From Saprospiraceae bacterium (lineage in GTDB: Bacteria > Bacteroidota > Bacteroidia > Chitinophagales > Saprospiraceae): a DNA stretch of 64,000 nt. Location of the stretch: contig JADKAA010000029.1 of NCBI GenBank assembly GCA_016715465.1, forward strand, positions 1,984,001-2,048,000, written 5' to 3'. Both the position numbers and the translations under genes were made by a program. Below, one piece after another: positions 1 through 8,671 of the stretch; within the stretch, counting starts at the first letter, position 1; each line of letters opens with the position of its first letter. The notes under the pieces were generated by a model. That model was not told where the DNA came from and did not search any database. It saw only the letters and a list, made by a program, of their open reading frames with translations.

Positions 1-1
1 A

Positions 2-217
2 GAGTTGTACGGCATCATCAACCAGTTGGAAGATTCCATCCGCATTCCATTTGAAATGCACTACGATGGTTTCAAATACCAGGAAATTGCCGACGAACTC
101 AACCTCCCATTGGGTACCGTAAAGAGCAGGATATTTTTTGCCAGAAAAGAATTAAAAGAGCAAATGCGCAGCATGTACGGCGACGCTTTCGCCATGCGCG
201 AAAAAATGACAGCGTAG
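2..217 (+). CDS. ECF-type RNA polymerase sigma factor, C-terminal part (5' end outside window)
   Basis: This is the last part of a sigma-70 family factor; the reading frame is open at the window edge, so the start lies upstream. The visible 71 residues form region 4: a helix followed by a helix-turn-helix (YQEIADELNLPLGTVKSRI) that would contact the -35/-33 promoter element. The pattern ...IPFEMHYDGFKYQEIA... is typical of extracytoplasmic-function sigma factors, which are numerous in Bacteroidota. The gene ends in TAG and is followed within 20 bases by a hairpin terminator. Which regulon it serves cannot be told from this fragment. Confidence 0.85.
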   Translation, partial: ELYGIINQLEDSIRIPFEMHYDGFKYQEIADELNLPLGTVKSRIFFARKELKEQMRSMYGDAFAMREKMTA

Positions 218-236
218 CATATTTGATTAAAATTAT

Positions 237-287
237 AAAAGGGCCCGTAGCGCAAGGATTTATCCTGGCGATTTTCGGCCCTTTTTA
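237..287 (+). terminator. Intrinsic terminator after the sigma factor gene
   Basis: Inverted repeat AAAAGGGCC (237-245) and GGCCCTTTT (277-285), with a second small stem AGGAT/ATCCT inside the loop, ending in a T run on the plus strand. The A-rich left arm means it could also act on the other strand. Confidence 0.7.
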
Positions 288-345
288 TTTTTACGGCTTT
301 CGGGTATAGACATATATTTAAGGCAGACAATACAATGTTTCCCAC

Positions 346-378
346 AAAAAGCAAGGCCCCGGCATTTGCCGAGGCCCC
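346..378 (-). terminator. Intrinsic terminator of the atpD-atpC operon
   Basis: On the minus strand a 9-bp GC-rich stem (GGCCTCGGC / GCCGGGGCC, one mismatch) closes a 4-base loop and is followed by CTTTTTG. It lies about 40 bases after the atpC stop codon. Confidence 0.75.
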
Positions 379-418
379 CTTCACTTTAATCCATAAAGCA
401 TTGCTGCTTATTTTTGCA

Positions 419-676
419 TTACTGCTTATCTTTATTCGGCAACTGTACCAGCACCGACACTTCGTTTCTCAATACTTCTACAAAACCTTTCTCTACAGCA
501 ATTTCCGTTTTTTGTCCCTTGTCATCTACGATGCGCACTACGCCCGCAGCCAATGAAGAAACAATAGGAGCATGGCCTTTCAGAATCTCAAACTGCCCTT
601 TGGTGCCTGGCACTTTAACCGAGCTTACCTCACCGTTGAAAAGTTCTTGCTCAGGAGTTAAAACAATCAGATTCAT
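419..676 (-). CDS. atpC: F1F0 ATP synthase subunit epsilon
   Basis: 85-residue epsilon subunit of the F1 sector, the small central-stalk subunit that helps couple rotation to ATP synthesis and can inhibit hydrolysis. The N-terminal beta-sandwich is recognisable (LTPEQELFNGEVSSVKVPG, then G-x-FEILKGHAPIVSSL). The protein is short: the C-terminal helical hairpin found in about 135-residue homologues is missing, as is common in Bacteroidota. It starts 25 bases after atpD on the same strand and must be cotranscribed with it. The remaining ATP synthase genes are not in the window. Confidence 0.93.
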   Translation of the reverse strand: MNLIVLTPEQELFNGEVSSVKVPGTKGQFEILKGHAPIVSSLAAGVVRIVDDKGQKTEIAVEKGFVEVLRNEVSVLVQLPNKDKQ

Positions 677-701
677 GTTTAGGTTTTAATCGATTCAAAA
701 A

Positions 702-2210
702 TTATGCTTCTGCGAGCATTTTCTCGCCGGCCTTGATCACGTCTTCAATGTTTCCTTTCAGGTTGAATGCCGCTTCAGGATACCTGTCGCATTCGCCGTC
801 CATGATCATGTTGAAGCCTTTGATGGTCTCTTCGATGGGAACCAAGACACCCGGAATACCGGTGAACTGCTCCGCTACGTGGAACGGCTGGGAAAGGAAG
901 CGCTGTACCCTCCTTGCGCGGTGTACCACCAACTTATCTTCTTCAGACAATTCTTCCATACCGAGGATGGCGATGATGTCCTGCAATTCATTGTATCGCT
1001 GTAAGATGTTTTTCACAGCCTGTGCGGTGCGGTAGTGTTCTTCTCCGATGACCACCGGATCGAGGATCCTGGAGGTAGAGTCGAGTGGATCCACCGCAGG
1101 GTAGATACCCAGTGACGCGATCTTCCTGCTCAATACCGTAGTGGCATCGAGGTGGGCAAACGTTGTAGCCGGAGCCGGGTCGGTAAGGTCATCCGCAGGT
1201 ACGTACACCGCCTGAACCGAGGTGATGGATCCCCTCTTGGTAGAGGTGATCCTTTCCTGCATCAGACCCATTTCTGTGGCCAGGGTTGGCTGGTAACCCA
1301 CCGCTGAAGGCATCCTGCCCAAAAGTGCCGATACCTCGGAACCCGCCTGGGTAAACCTGAAGATGTTGTCGATGAAGAAGAGGATGTCTTTTCCACCATT
1401 TGGATCGGAAAGGTCACCGTCCCTGTAATATTCTGCAATGGTCAAGCCCGAAAGCGCCACCCTCGCACGTGCGCCCGGTGGTTCGTTCATCTGACCAAAA
1501 ACGAAAGTCGCCTTTGATTTTTTCAGATCCTCGGTGGTCACACCGGAAAGATCCCATCCCCCTTCGTGCAGGGAATGCATAAATTTTTCGCCGTAGTTGA
1601 TGATGCCCGCCTCGAGCATCTCCCGCATCAGGTCATTTCCTTCCCTGGTACGCTCTCCCACGCCCGCAAAAACCGAGATACCTTCATATCCCTTTGCGAT
1701 GTTGTTGATCAGCTCCTGGATCAATACCGTCTTGCCTACACCGGCACCACCAAACAATCCGATCTTTCCACCCTTGGCATAAGGTTCGATCAGGTCGATC
1801 ACCTTGATACCGGTGTACAGGATCTCTGTCTCGGTAGACAGGTCCTCATAACGCGGTGGCTTGGAGTGGATCGGCCTCACCTGTGCCCTGGAAACCGCAG
1901 GGATGCCGTCGATGGCCTCGCCCACTACATTAAACAACCTGCCTTTGATCGCATCGCCCACAGGCATAGAGATCGGAGCGCCAAGGTCGACAACTTCCAT
2001 GCCCCTCACCAGACCATCTGTAGAGTCCATCGCTACGGCACGAACTGAATCTTCACCCAGGTGTTGCTGCACCTCGAGAATGAGTTCTTCTCCCGAAGGC
2101 CTTTTGATGCTCAATGCGCTGAAAATTTCAGGCAACACGGAACCCTCGACGGCAAAACTCACGTCAACCACCGGCCCGATAACTGTTTTCAGATGACCTA
2201 TATTAGCCAT
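702..2210 (-). CDS. atpD: F1F0 ATP synthase subunit beta
   Basis: Catalytic beta subunit of F1 (502 residues from the chosen start). The Walker A motif GGAGVGKT lies near residue 155, followed by the GERTREGNDL segment with the catalytic Glu region, FFIDNIFRF (Walker B) and the ALLGRMPSAVGYQPTL signature. The frame is open 22 codons further upstream, but the start at 2210 (MANIGHLKTVIGPVVDV) matches the usual N-terminus of the family and lies a sensible distance from the promoter at 2293-2322. It forms a two-gene operon with atpC. It is full length with no anomalies. Confidence 0.96.
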   Translation of the reverse strand: MANIGHLKTVIGPVVDVSFAVEGSVLPEIFSALSIKRPSGEELILEVQQHLGEDSVRAVAMDSTDGLVRGMEVVDLGAPISMPVGDAIKGRLFNVVGEAIDGIPAVSRAQVRPIHSKPPRYEDLSTETEILYTGIKVIDLIEPYAKGGKIGLFGGAGVGKTVLIQELINNIAKGYEGISVFAGVGERTREGNDLMREMLEAGIINYGEKFMHSLHEGGWDLSGVTTEDLKKSKATFVFGQMNEPPGARARVALSGLTIAEYYRDGDLSDPNGGKDILFFIDNIFRFTQAGSEVSALLGRMPSAVGYQPTLATEMGLMQERITSTKRGSITSVQAVYVPADDLTDPAPATTFAHLDATTVLSRKIASLGIYPAVDPLDSTSRILDPVVIGEEHYRTAQAVKNILQRYNELQDIIAILGMEELSEEDKLVVHRARRVQRFLSQPFHVAEQFTGIPGVLVPIEETIKGFNMIMDGECDRYPEAAFNLKGNIEDVIKAGEKMLAEA

Positions 2211-2292
2211 ATTTAATGTATTGTTTTTGTTATTTAGAATGGTATTGTATGCATTGAAAAAACTGCAAATACCCACTTTTTCAATGGTGGTG

Positions 2293-2322
2293 CAAAGATA
2301 AGATTAATTGTATAATAATCAA
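2293..2322 (-). promoter_or_regulatory. Bacteroidota-type promoter of atpD
   Basis: On the minus strand TATCTTTG (2293-2300) matches the Bacteroidota -7 consensus TAnnTTTG, and TTG (2320-2322) lies 19 bp upstream as the -33 element. The atpD start codon is about 80 bases downstream. The rest of the 355-bp gap up to the flippase gene shows nothing else recognisable. Confidence 0.7.
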
Positions 2323-2566
2323 CCAATAAAGCCCATTAAAATTATGGCTTTTTTACGGACTTTTTGAAAAATTTGCCATTTTAAATTCTTTCATTATTGG
2401 CAGTTTCTCAATTTTATGTCGTTTCTGCCCATTATTCTTTTTTAATACCATACATTATTTTGCAATTTTGACCCGACATTGGTCATTTTTACGGCACCTA
2501 CCCACTGCCAAAGCGGTATTATTTTTTGTTCCGTTCAGGCCTTTTTACTGCCTGCCGGACTCGCCG

Positions 2567-4006
2567 TCACGTCCGAAGCAGGTCCTTCACCTCGTCCACC
2601 ACCCGAAGGCGGAAGCCAAACACCGCCGCCACATATACCCCTGCACCCACGGTTATGCACAGCCCCAACCGCAGCCCGGCACTTACTTCGTTTAGGCCAT
2701 ACTGACACAAAGCCACCGCCGCCAGCATCAGCAGCGTCACCCCAAGCAAGGGCACCATGTCCTTCCAGATCTGCACGGCCCTGATGCCCAGACATGAAGC
2801 CACGAGCTTTACCAACGGGAAAAAGGACATCACCGAGACCACGGCCAGACAGGCCGCCACCAGGAAGACATCGCGGAAGACCAGGGTCGAAAGCCAGATC
2901 ACCAAGATCAGCGCCGGCTTCGTGATCATCGAATACCGCAACAAGGACCTCATCTGTCCCGTGACATAAAATACCTGGTTGTAAATGGCCGCAAGTGATG
3001 AAAATACCGCCAGCAGTGCAAACAGGCTAAGCAAGGGCGCCAAACCCTTCCAGGCCGGACCAAAGACCACCTGGGTGAAGTCGGCACTCACCAGGGCCAG
3101 GCCGGACATGAGCGGAAAGGCCACCAGCGCCACCAATCGGCAGATCTTCAGAAACTGATTCACCAGCCGCTGTTGATCGTCCTGCACCTGGGCCATGGCC
3201 GGAAACATGACCTTGGAAAAAGAACCGCTGATCTGCTGCACCGGAAACGTGAGGAATTTATAGGCCCGGTCGTACAGACCCAGTTGCGCACTGCCGATGT
3301 AACGCGAAATGAGCAGCGTATCCATATTGCGGTACAAAAAGCCGAGCAACTGGTCGCCGATGTTGGCACTCGCAAAGGCCGAGTGTTGTTTTAAGGTCGT
3401 CCTACTGAAGTACCACAGCGGCCGCTCATGCGCCATCGCAAAAGAAATGATCGACAATAAAAAAGTGTACACCACGGTGCGCGCCACCAGCGCCTGCCAG
3501 CCCAGGCCCTGCCACGCAAGCGCGATGGCGGGTACAGCCGACAAGACATTGGCCAGAAATTCGGTGAGGAAGACCTTGCGGAAATCGAGGGCCTTTCTGA
3601 AGCGCGCATCAAAGGCCGAAAAAAACAAGGTGCCGATCAAGGCCAGCGACAACCATGCATTGATGGTTGCCGTGAGCGGTATCTTCGTCCACAGGGCCAC
3701 CAGCGGACTCATCAAATAATTGATGCCGGCCACGACCACGGCACCCGCAGCCGTAAACCAGAAGATGGTGGAAAAGGTCTGCACGTCGAGTTGCTTTTCC
3801 CGGATGATGACATCCGTAAATCCAAAGTCGTGCACGAAACGAAAAAAGGAAAACACCATAAAGGGCACGGCAAAACAACCAAATTCGTAGGGGCTCAGCA
3901 GGCGGATCAGCACCAGGTTGACGCCAAACACAAAAACCTGGTTGGCGAGCTGCGAAAGCACGTTCCACTTGAAGGCCCTGACGGTCTGTTTTTTGATCGT
4001 TTCCAA
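2567..4006 (-). CDS. Polysaccharide/lipopolysaccharide flippase, MOP superfamily (Wzx/WzxC-like)
   Basis: 479-residue integral membrane protein with 12-14 hydrophobic segments. The N-terminal part (VLSQLANQVFVFGVNLVLIRLLSPYEFG, in pieces of family pattern) and the central segment RNMDTLLISRYIGSAQLGLYDRAYKFLTFP match lipid-linked oligosaccharide exporters such as WzxC/TuaB. These carry undecaprenyl-linked repeat units or similar glycans across the inner membrane for O-antigen, capsule or exopolysaccharide synthesis. No glycosyltransferase genes are adjacent, so its substrate cannot be inferred. The start ATG (4006) is followed by a charged amphipathic N-terminus (METIKKQTVRAFKW) typical of the family. 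It is transcribed toward atpD but separated from it by 355 bp containing the atpD promoter. Confidence 0.85.
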   Translation of the reverse strand: METIKKQTVRAFKWNVLSQLANQVFVFGVNLVLIRLLSPYEFGCFAVPFMVFSFFRFVHDFGFTDVIIREKQLDVQTFSTIFWFTAAGAVVVAGINYLMSPLVALWTKIPLTATINAWLSLALIGTLFFSAFDARFRKALDFRKVFLTEFLANVLSAVPAIALAWQGLGWQALVARTVVYTFLLSIISFAMAHERPLWYFSRTTLKQHSAFASANIGDQLLGFLYRNMDTLLISRYIGSAQLGLYDRAYKFLTFPVQQISGSFSKVMFPAMAQVQDDQQRLVNQFLKICRLVALVAFPLMSGLALVSADFTQVVFGPAWKGLAPLLSLFALLAVFSSLAAIYNQVFYVTGQMRSLLRYSMITKPALILVIWLSTLVFRDVFLVAACLAVVSVMSFFPLVKLVASCLGIRAVQIWKDMVPLLGVTLLMLAAVALCQYGLNEVSAGLRLGLCITVGAGVYVAAVFGFRLRVVDEVKDLLRT

Positions 4007-4133
4007 ATCAGTTTTTGCGGTTAACCGGAAATAAAAAATGGGGATGAAATTTTTTCATACTAACCTTGTCTTCCGTAAAGGTAATGGCTCTCTGCCTGAT
4101 AAAAAACACCCGACCCGTTAAGCGGGCATTTAT

Positions 4134-6250
4134 TTAGGAAAATGCCATATAAACCAGCCAGCTGCCCAGGTAGGCCAGGCCGGTGAGCAGGAAAAACTGC
4201 AGCAGCGGCCACTTCCAGCTGTTGGTTTCCTTGCGCGTGACAGCCAGTGTACTCATGCACTGCATGGCAAAGGCATAAAAAATCAGCAGGGACATCGACG
4301 TGGCCGTATCGTACATGGGTTTCATCGTGCCCGGCCGCAGCTCAGCCGCCATGCGCTGCCGCACCGACGATTCTTCGGCGTCTCCCCGATGCTGTAAATC
4401 GTAGCCATCGTGCCCACAAACACTTCCCTCGCCGCAAACGAAGTGACCAGGGCAATGCCGATCTTCCAGTCAAAACCCAGCGGACTGATGGCCGGTTCCA
4501 TAAACTTGCCCAGGTGACCCGCAAAGGATGCTTCGAGTTTGGCAGACTGGATCATGGCCTGGCTTTGCGTCTCGTCCAGACCCGCCTGTTCCGCCCGGAC
4601 CGTTGCCGTTTGCGCCGCCTGGTCTATGGCATTTGCCGGGCCAAAACTGGCCAAAAACCAAAGTACTATGGAAATCATGATGATGATCTTGCCGGCATTG
4701 CTCACAAAGGCGATCAACTTGTCCCAAACCTCAAGCCCCACATTGCTCCAGATGGGTTTTTTATATTGCGGCAGTTCGAGCATGAGGTAAGAGCGCTCGT
4801 CGGTGTGGATAAAATATTTCAACATCAGGGCCACCACCAGCGACGAGGCAATGCCCAGGATATACAGGCCCATAAAGACCAGACCCTGTGTATTAAAAGG
4901 TCCGTAACTGCTGCCCGCCGGTACCATGAGGGCGATCAGCACCGTGTACACAGGAATGCGTGCGGAACAGGGGATCAATGGCGCCACCATGATGGTGATG
5001 AGCCTTTCCTTCCAGTTGCCAATCGTACGCGTACTCATGATGGCAGGTATGGCGCAGGCACCGCTCGATATCAGCGCCACCATGCTCCGTCCGTTGAGCC
5101 CCACCTTTTGCATGACGTGGTCAAACATATACACCACCCGGCTCATGTAACCCGACTCCTCGAGCAAGGCGAGGAAAAAGAAGAGGATGAGAATCTGCGG
5201 TGCAAAGACCAGCACGCCGCTCAGGCCTGCCAGCAAGCCGTCGATGAGCAGGTCGGTAACCCAGCCCTCCGGCAGCCACAGCCGGCCGTAATGACCAAGA
5301 CCCGAAAACATATCTTCGATCCACGTCATCGGATATTCGGCCAGGGAAAAGATGGACTGAAAGATGAGGAACATCAGCGAAAAAAAGATGACCGGCCCAA
5401 AATATTTATTGGTCACGATGGCGTCGAGTTTCACCGTAAACTGCTGCTCCTTGGAAGCCGCTTCTTCGACCACCCTGGACATCGCGGACTGGATGCCCGC
5501 ATACCGCGTCATCGTCTCCGCGATCTGCAGCCGGATGTCTTCAAAGCACGCTTCACCGATGAAAGACTTGATCTGGATGATCTCCGCCATCTGCAGGAAG
5601 TCCAGCCAATGGTGATGGTGTGCGATGAGTTTCGACCGGTAAAGGTTGTGGTTGCCGAGCAAGGTTTCCACCTGCTGCGCTACGGACTGTTCGGTTTTAG
5701 AGAAAGTATAAATGGCCTCCTGTCTCACAAAACCGGCGTCCCCGTTGCGGCAAAAGGCCGCGATCTTTTGTTTGAGTTCGGCCATGCCCCGCCCGCTGCG
5801 CGCATCGGTGACCAGCACAGGCACGCCGAGAAAGGCCTCGAGCTGATCCGCATATAAGGTATTGGTATTTCCTTCAAACACATCGATCATGTTGAGCACG
5901 ACGATGACCGGAAAACGCAGGTCGATGAGCTGTGTGGCCAGCAGCAGGTGGCGTTCCAGCTGATTGACATCGGCCACGTAGACGATGAGGTCGGGAAAAC
6001 TTTCGTTCTGCGGATTGCAGAGGATGCCCGTCACAAGTTTTTCGTCCTTGGAATTGGGGAAGAGGCTGTAAGTGCCAGGCAGGTCTGTAAAATTGATGTG
6101 AAAGCCCTCGATCTCGCTGTGCCCCGTCTTTTTTTCGACCGTCACCCCCGGAAAATTGGCCGTCTTTTGCCTGAGGCCCGTGAGGTGGTTGAAAATACTG
6201 GATTTACCGGCATTGGGATTTCCGGCCAGGGCTACCTTCACTGTCTTCAT
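4134..6250 (-). CDS. feoB: Ferrous iron transporter FeoB, reading frame broken near the C-terminus
   Basis: Inner-membrane Fe(II) permease with an N-terminal GTPase. G motifs seen: GNPNAGKSS (residues 10-18), DLPGTYSL, LNMIDV; then the Gate domains with the conserved Cys in SGACAIPAIMSTRTI and CSARIPVYT. The frame starting at 6250 ends artificially at 4322 after ATIYSIGE. The true C-terminus continues in another frame down to the stop at 4134 (VRQRMAAEL..., SLLIFYAFAMQCMSTLAV, WKWPLLQF). Adding one base at 4381-4387, beside a CCCC run, restores a continuous protein of about 705 residues with the expected ...EDAEESSVRQRM sequence. The start ATG overlaps the feoA stop (ATGA), showing translational coupling. 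The break is more likely a sequence error than a real mutation. Confidence 0.92.
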
Positions 6251-6504
6251 GCCAATTCGATTTCTACCGAAGCCGCCTCACTTTCCCGCATGGCGATGAG
6301 GTGGTGCTCCATCCGGATGTACAGCGCCCCTCCAAACGGAGCTTTGCGCACCAGTTCCACCCTGGCATTGGGTACCAGCCCCATGCAAAGCAACTTACAG
6401 GTGGCTTCGTGATCCACAAACTGCCGGATAATGGCATTTTGTCCAACTTTAAGATCCAGGATGGTGGTCTTCAAGGTCTGCTTATTTAGACTAATTTTAA
6501 ACAA
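6247..6504 (-). CDS. feoA: Ferrous iron transport protein FeoA (SH3-like)
   Basis: Small cytoplasmic partner of FeoB, up to 85 residues, with the FeoA pattern LKVGQNAIIRQF, CKLLCMGLVPNARVELVRKAPFGGALYIRM, forming an SH3-like barrel that interacts with FeoB. The stop overlaps the feoB start by ATGA. No ATG exists at the N-terminus. The longest frame begins with TTG at 6502-6504, but this TTG is itself part of a TATCTTTG -7 promoter box (6502-6509). A second TTG at 6472-6474 would give a 75-residue protein (MKTTILDLKVGQ...) closer to usual FeoA N-termini and is the likelier start. Confidence 0.88.
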   Translation of the reverse strand: MFKISLNKQTLKTTILDLKVGQNAIIRQFVDHEATCKLLCMGLVPNARVELVRKAPFGGALYIRMEHHLIAMRESEAASVEIELA

Positions 6505-6509
6505 AGATA
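6502..6509 (-). promoter_or_regulatory. Probable -7 box of the feoAB promoter
   Basis: TATCTTTG on the minus strand, identical to the atpD -7 box. No good -33 TTG is seen at 19-21 bp spacing, so confidence is moderate. Its position argues for a feoA start downstream of 6495. Confidence 0.45.
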
Positions 6510-6645
6510 GATTTTTTTTAGAAATGGGGTGTAAAGGGGGGGTGATTTATATCAGGGAGGGAGGTGATAGGGGTGAGGGGTTAGGTGCTAGTGGGCTGGT
6601 TACCGGTTGCCAGGATGCTCCGTTGCTCCGTTAACCCGATTTTCA

Positions 6646-6820
6646 CGATTTACCGATTTCCCCGATTCACCAATTCCCCAAACTTTGTAGCTCACCATAA
6701 AAGAATATACAGCTCAAAATAGTGCCCATTTGAGCCGTAATGGTGATATCTGTGAGCCGTAAAGTAAATGCCACTGATTGATATTAAGGAATAAGAAATA
6801 ATTTGCGATTATAAAGAAGA
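6646..6820 (+). repeat. Left copy of a duplicated promoter/operator region, with decayed gene start
   Basis: About 170 bp are homologous to 11854-12020, the promoter and first codons of the HTH-Fic gene. Both copies hold four sites with identical spacing: here TAGCTCA (6688), CAGCTCA (6710), TGAGCCG (6731) and TGAGCCG (6753). After the fourth site the sequence still resembles the HTH-Fic gene start (gaaataat...ataaagaa) but has no usable start or frame, and the -7 element is degraded. It seems to be a relic of a second HTH-Fic gene. The stretch from 6820 to about 7097 holds nothing else I recognise. Confidence 0.7.
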
Positions 6821-7097
6821 GCTTGGAGCCGAATTGCATGCTAATCCAAGACCCACCAAAGTTTATTCTGTTTCAGATGGGAAAAATTTATAACTATTGA
6901 TCCTTTGTTCTGTGATATTTTGCTTTTATGATGATTTATGGGGAAATACAGTCTGACTTGGGTAAGAGGGTGGAATTATATATTTTTGGGATACTATTGA
7001 AGTGCTAAAAATGTAAAGTAAGCAGTTCCGTCAATGGCTGATAGGGTAATTGAAGCTTCAAACGAATTTGAATGATAAGTTGTTAATTAAAATAGTA

Positions 7098-7409
7098 ATG
7101 ACATACGATAAAATAAAGAATCAAATAATAATCACACTTCTTCAGTACCGACCTGAAAGGATTGGCATCTTTGGGTCATACGCAAGGGGGGAAAATCACA
7201 AAGGAAGTGATTTAGATATATTAATCTCATTCAAAGACAAAATTAGCCTTTTACGATTGGTCCAAATTGAACAGGAACTTTCTGATGAATTAGGGATCAA
7301 AGTAGATTTAATCACGGAAAATAGTTTAAAAAATCCGAGATTAAAAAACTTCATTTACCAGGACACGATTAACATATTCAATGAAAAAGAGCGACCTGAT
7401 TTATCTTGA
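7098..7409 (+). CDS. MNT-domain nucleotidyltransferase (MntA-like antitoxin)
   Basis: 103-residue minimal nucleotidyltransferase. The active-site motif GS-x10-D-x-D is intact (GSYARGENHKGSDLD), and a third acidic residue follows in KVDLIT. Proteins of this type (MntA) act as antitoxins by AMPylating and silencing the partner HEPN (HepT) RNase. The frame is open upstream to a TTG at 7050, but the ATG at 7098 gives the usual N-terminus (MTYDKIKNQI). The HepT partner follows with a 29-bp overlap, as is usual, but it is cut short. The antitoxin enzyme therefore looks intact without an intact toxin. Confidence 0.85.
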   Translation: MTYDKIKNQIIITLLQYRPERIGIFGSYARGENHKGSDLDILISFKDKISLLRLVQIEQELSDELGIKVDLITENSLKNPRLKNFIYQDTINIFNEKERPDLS

Positions 7410-7530
7410 CCATATCCTCCAAAGTCTTACAAAAGCAACTGAATATCTGGACGATGTTGATTACAGCGATTTCTTAATTGACGAAGAAAAACAAGATGCT
7501 GTGATCAGGAAAATAGAAGTCACGCTTTAA
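7381..7530 (+). pseudogene. Truncated HepT-like HEPN toxin (DUF86)
   Basis: 49 codons from ATG 7381 encode MKKSDLIYLDHILQSLTKA... and ...EKQDAVIRKIE, the N-terminal third of a HepT/DUF86 HEPN RNase. The catalytic RX4-6H segment, which should come later, is absent. Downstream of 7520 another frame is open (ALNGYKRLFTKWVKCF...) up to about 7670 and does not look like HepT. A further one-base change there would join it to the VbhA-like gene. The toxin was probably lost by deletion or recombination. Confidence 0.7.
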
Positions 7531-7707
7531 ATGGATATAAACGTTTATTTACGAAATGGGTTAAGTGTTTTGAAACCGGGGAATTAATTTATTGCAGCAA
7601 CTTAATTGCGTATATACACTCATTATCCATCATTCTAAAACAGCGGAACGCAAACGAAAAATACAAGAAATTTTCATAAATTCGTAGATGAATTAAAATC
7701 TGAAAAT

Positions 7708-7929
7708 ATGTTTAACACTATTGAAATTGACCGAAGCAGCCTGACCATAATGGGAGTAAAATTTTCAGACTTGAAAACTTTAGAATATACGGCGAATGCT
7801 ATAGGAAGCAATATGTTTGAAGGTTTTGAACCAACTCCAAAAGGAATTGAAATAATAAGAGACTATGTGATTGGAAAAATCACCTTGAGTGAGATGGTGG
7901 CATTTGCTAAAGAAAAAGCCTATGTCTAA
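7708..7929 (+). CDS. VbhA-like antitoxin of a class I Fic system
   Basis: 73-residue protein ending directly at the Fic toxin gene. Residues 34-39 read SNMFEG and match the Fic inhibitory motif (S/T)xxxE(G/N). In class I systems the Glu of this motif, supplied by a small antitoxin, blocks ATP binding in the Fic active site. The following part (GFEPTPKGIEIIRDYVIGKITLSEMVAFAKEKAYV) resembles the VbhA family C-terminus. The ATG at 7708 was kept, but an open stretch upstream in a different frame may mean that the N-terminus is longer. The 8-bp overlap with the toxin implies coupled translation. Confidence 0.8.
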   Translation: MFNTIEIDRSSLTIMGVKFSDLKTLEYTANAIGSNMFEGFEPTPKGIEIIRDYVIGKITLSEMVAFAKEKAYV

Positions 7930-8533
7930 TTATTATAAATACATAGACCTTAACTATACCTATTATGACCCAAAGACGGGGCTATTAAGAAATTTACTAG
8001 ATATTACAGACGCCGATACATTAATGTTTGTTGAGAGCGGTGCTGTAACAAAACGACTCCAAGAACTTTATGAAAACCAGATAAAGATAAAGGGAATCGA
8101 AAATCTTTTTGAAATTCACAGACACCTATTTCAAGATATCTACGTTTGGGCAGGTAAAAAGCGGATTATTGAAATAAGCAAAGATGGAAAACAATTTTTC
8201 CCAACTACAAACTTTGACAATGCATTTAAATACATTAACACATTAATATCTGAATTTAAGAAAATTCCAAAAGGCAATGGAATGCAATTAGCGGAAAAGT
8301 TGGCAGAAATTTTAGATAATGTAAATTACTTACATCCCTTTAGAGAAGGAAATGGACGAACACAAAGAGAGTTTTTAAGATTGCTGGCATTGGAAAAAGG
8401 ATTAATCTTAAATCTTAACCCCCCTGACAATAAAAGTATTTACGAAAGATATATGAAAGGTACTATTGAGAGTGATATAGACACCTTGACTGAGTTAATT
8501 TTTGAATTAATTGAAAATAAGCACAATGTATAA
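7922..8533 (+). CDS. Fic domain toxin (class I, VbhT-like AMPylator)
   Basis: 203-residue Fic protein. The active-site motif HPFREGNGRTQREF begins at residue 138 with the catalytic His, the acidic residue that binds Mg2+ and the GNGR anion hole. The flap region FQDIYVWAGKKRIIEISKDG lies upstream. Such enzymes transfer AMP to target proteins; the known VbhT and FicT toxins hit DNA gyrase and topoisomerase IV. The longer frame from 7889 is out of register with the antitoxin overlap; ATG 7922 gives MSNYYKYIDLNY and is preferred. The stop TAA is also the first base triplet of the attC-like palindrome at 8531. Confidence 0.88.
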   Translation: MSNYYKYIDLNYTYYDPKTGLLRNLLDITDADTLMFVESGAVTKRLQELYENQIKIKGIENLFEIHRHLFQDIYVWAGKKRIIEISKDGKQFFPTTNFDNAFKYINTLISEFKKIPKGNGMQLAEKLAEILDNVNYLHPFREGNGRTQREFLRLLALEKGLILNLNPPDNKSIYERYMKGTIESDIDTLTELIFELIENKHNV

Positions 8534-8656
8534 CACTGCATACCATAAAGGCTTATCTCGCGTTTCCGTCCAAAGTTTTAAGGTCGTTTGGAGTTTTGCT
8601 TTCGCTGGATACCTTCGTGATGGTTATCGCCCTTCTGGTATGCCCAAACGTTATCA
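8531..8656 (+). repeat. attC-like imperfect palindrome between two cassette-like genes
   Basis: The outer arms GCATACCATAAAGGC (from 8538) and its complement ending in TGGTATGC (8636-8643) pair strongly. TAAC at 8531 and GTTA at 8650 bracket the structure, and an inner TCCAAA/TTTGGA stem is present. Size (about 126 bp), start at the stop codon of fic and the short distance (16 bases) to the next ATG are what integron gene cassettes show. The GTTRRRY core is not perfect and no integrase is in the window. Confidence 0.45.
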
Positions 8657-8671
8657 TCCAGCAAAAGGTAA

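Noticed and set aside
4247..5857. 536-codon open frame on the plus strand
   Set aside because: It is antisense to feoB, has no recognisable domain and an odd composition; feoB explains the region.
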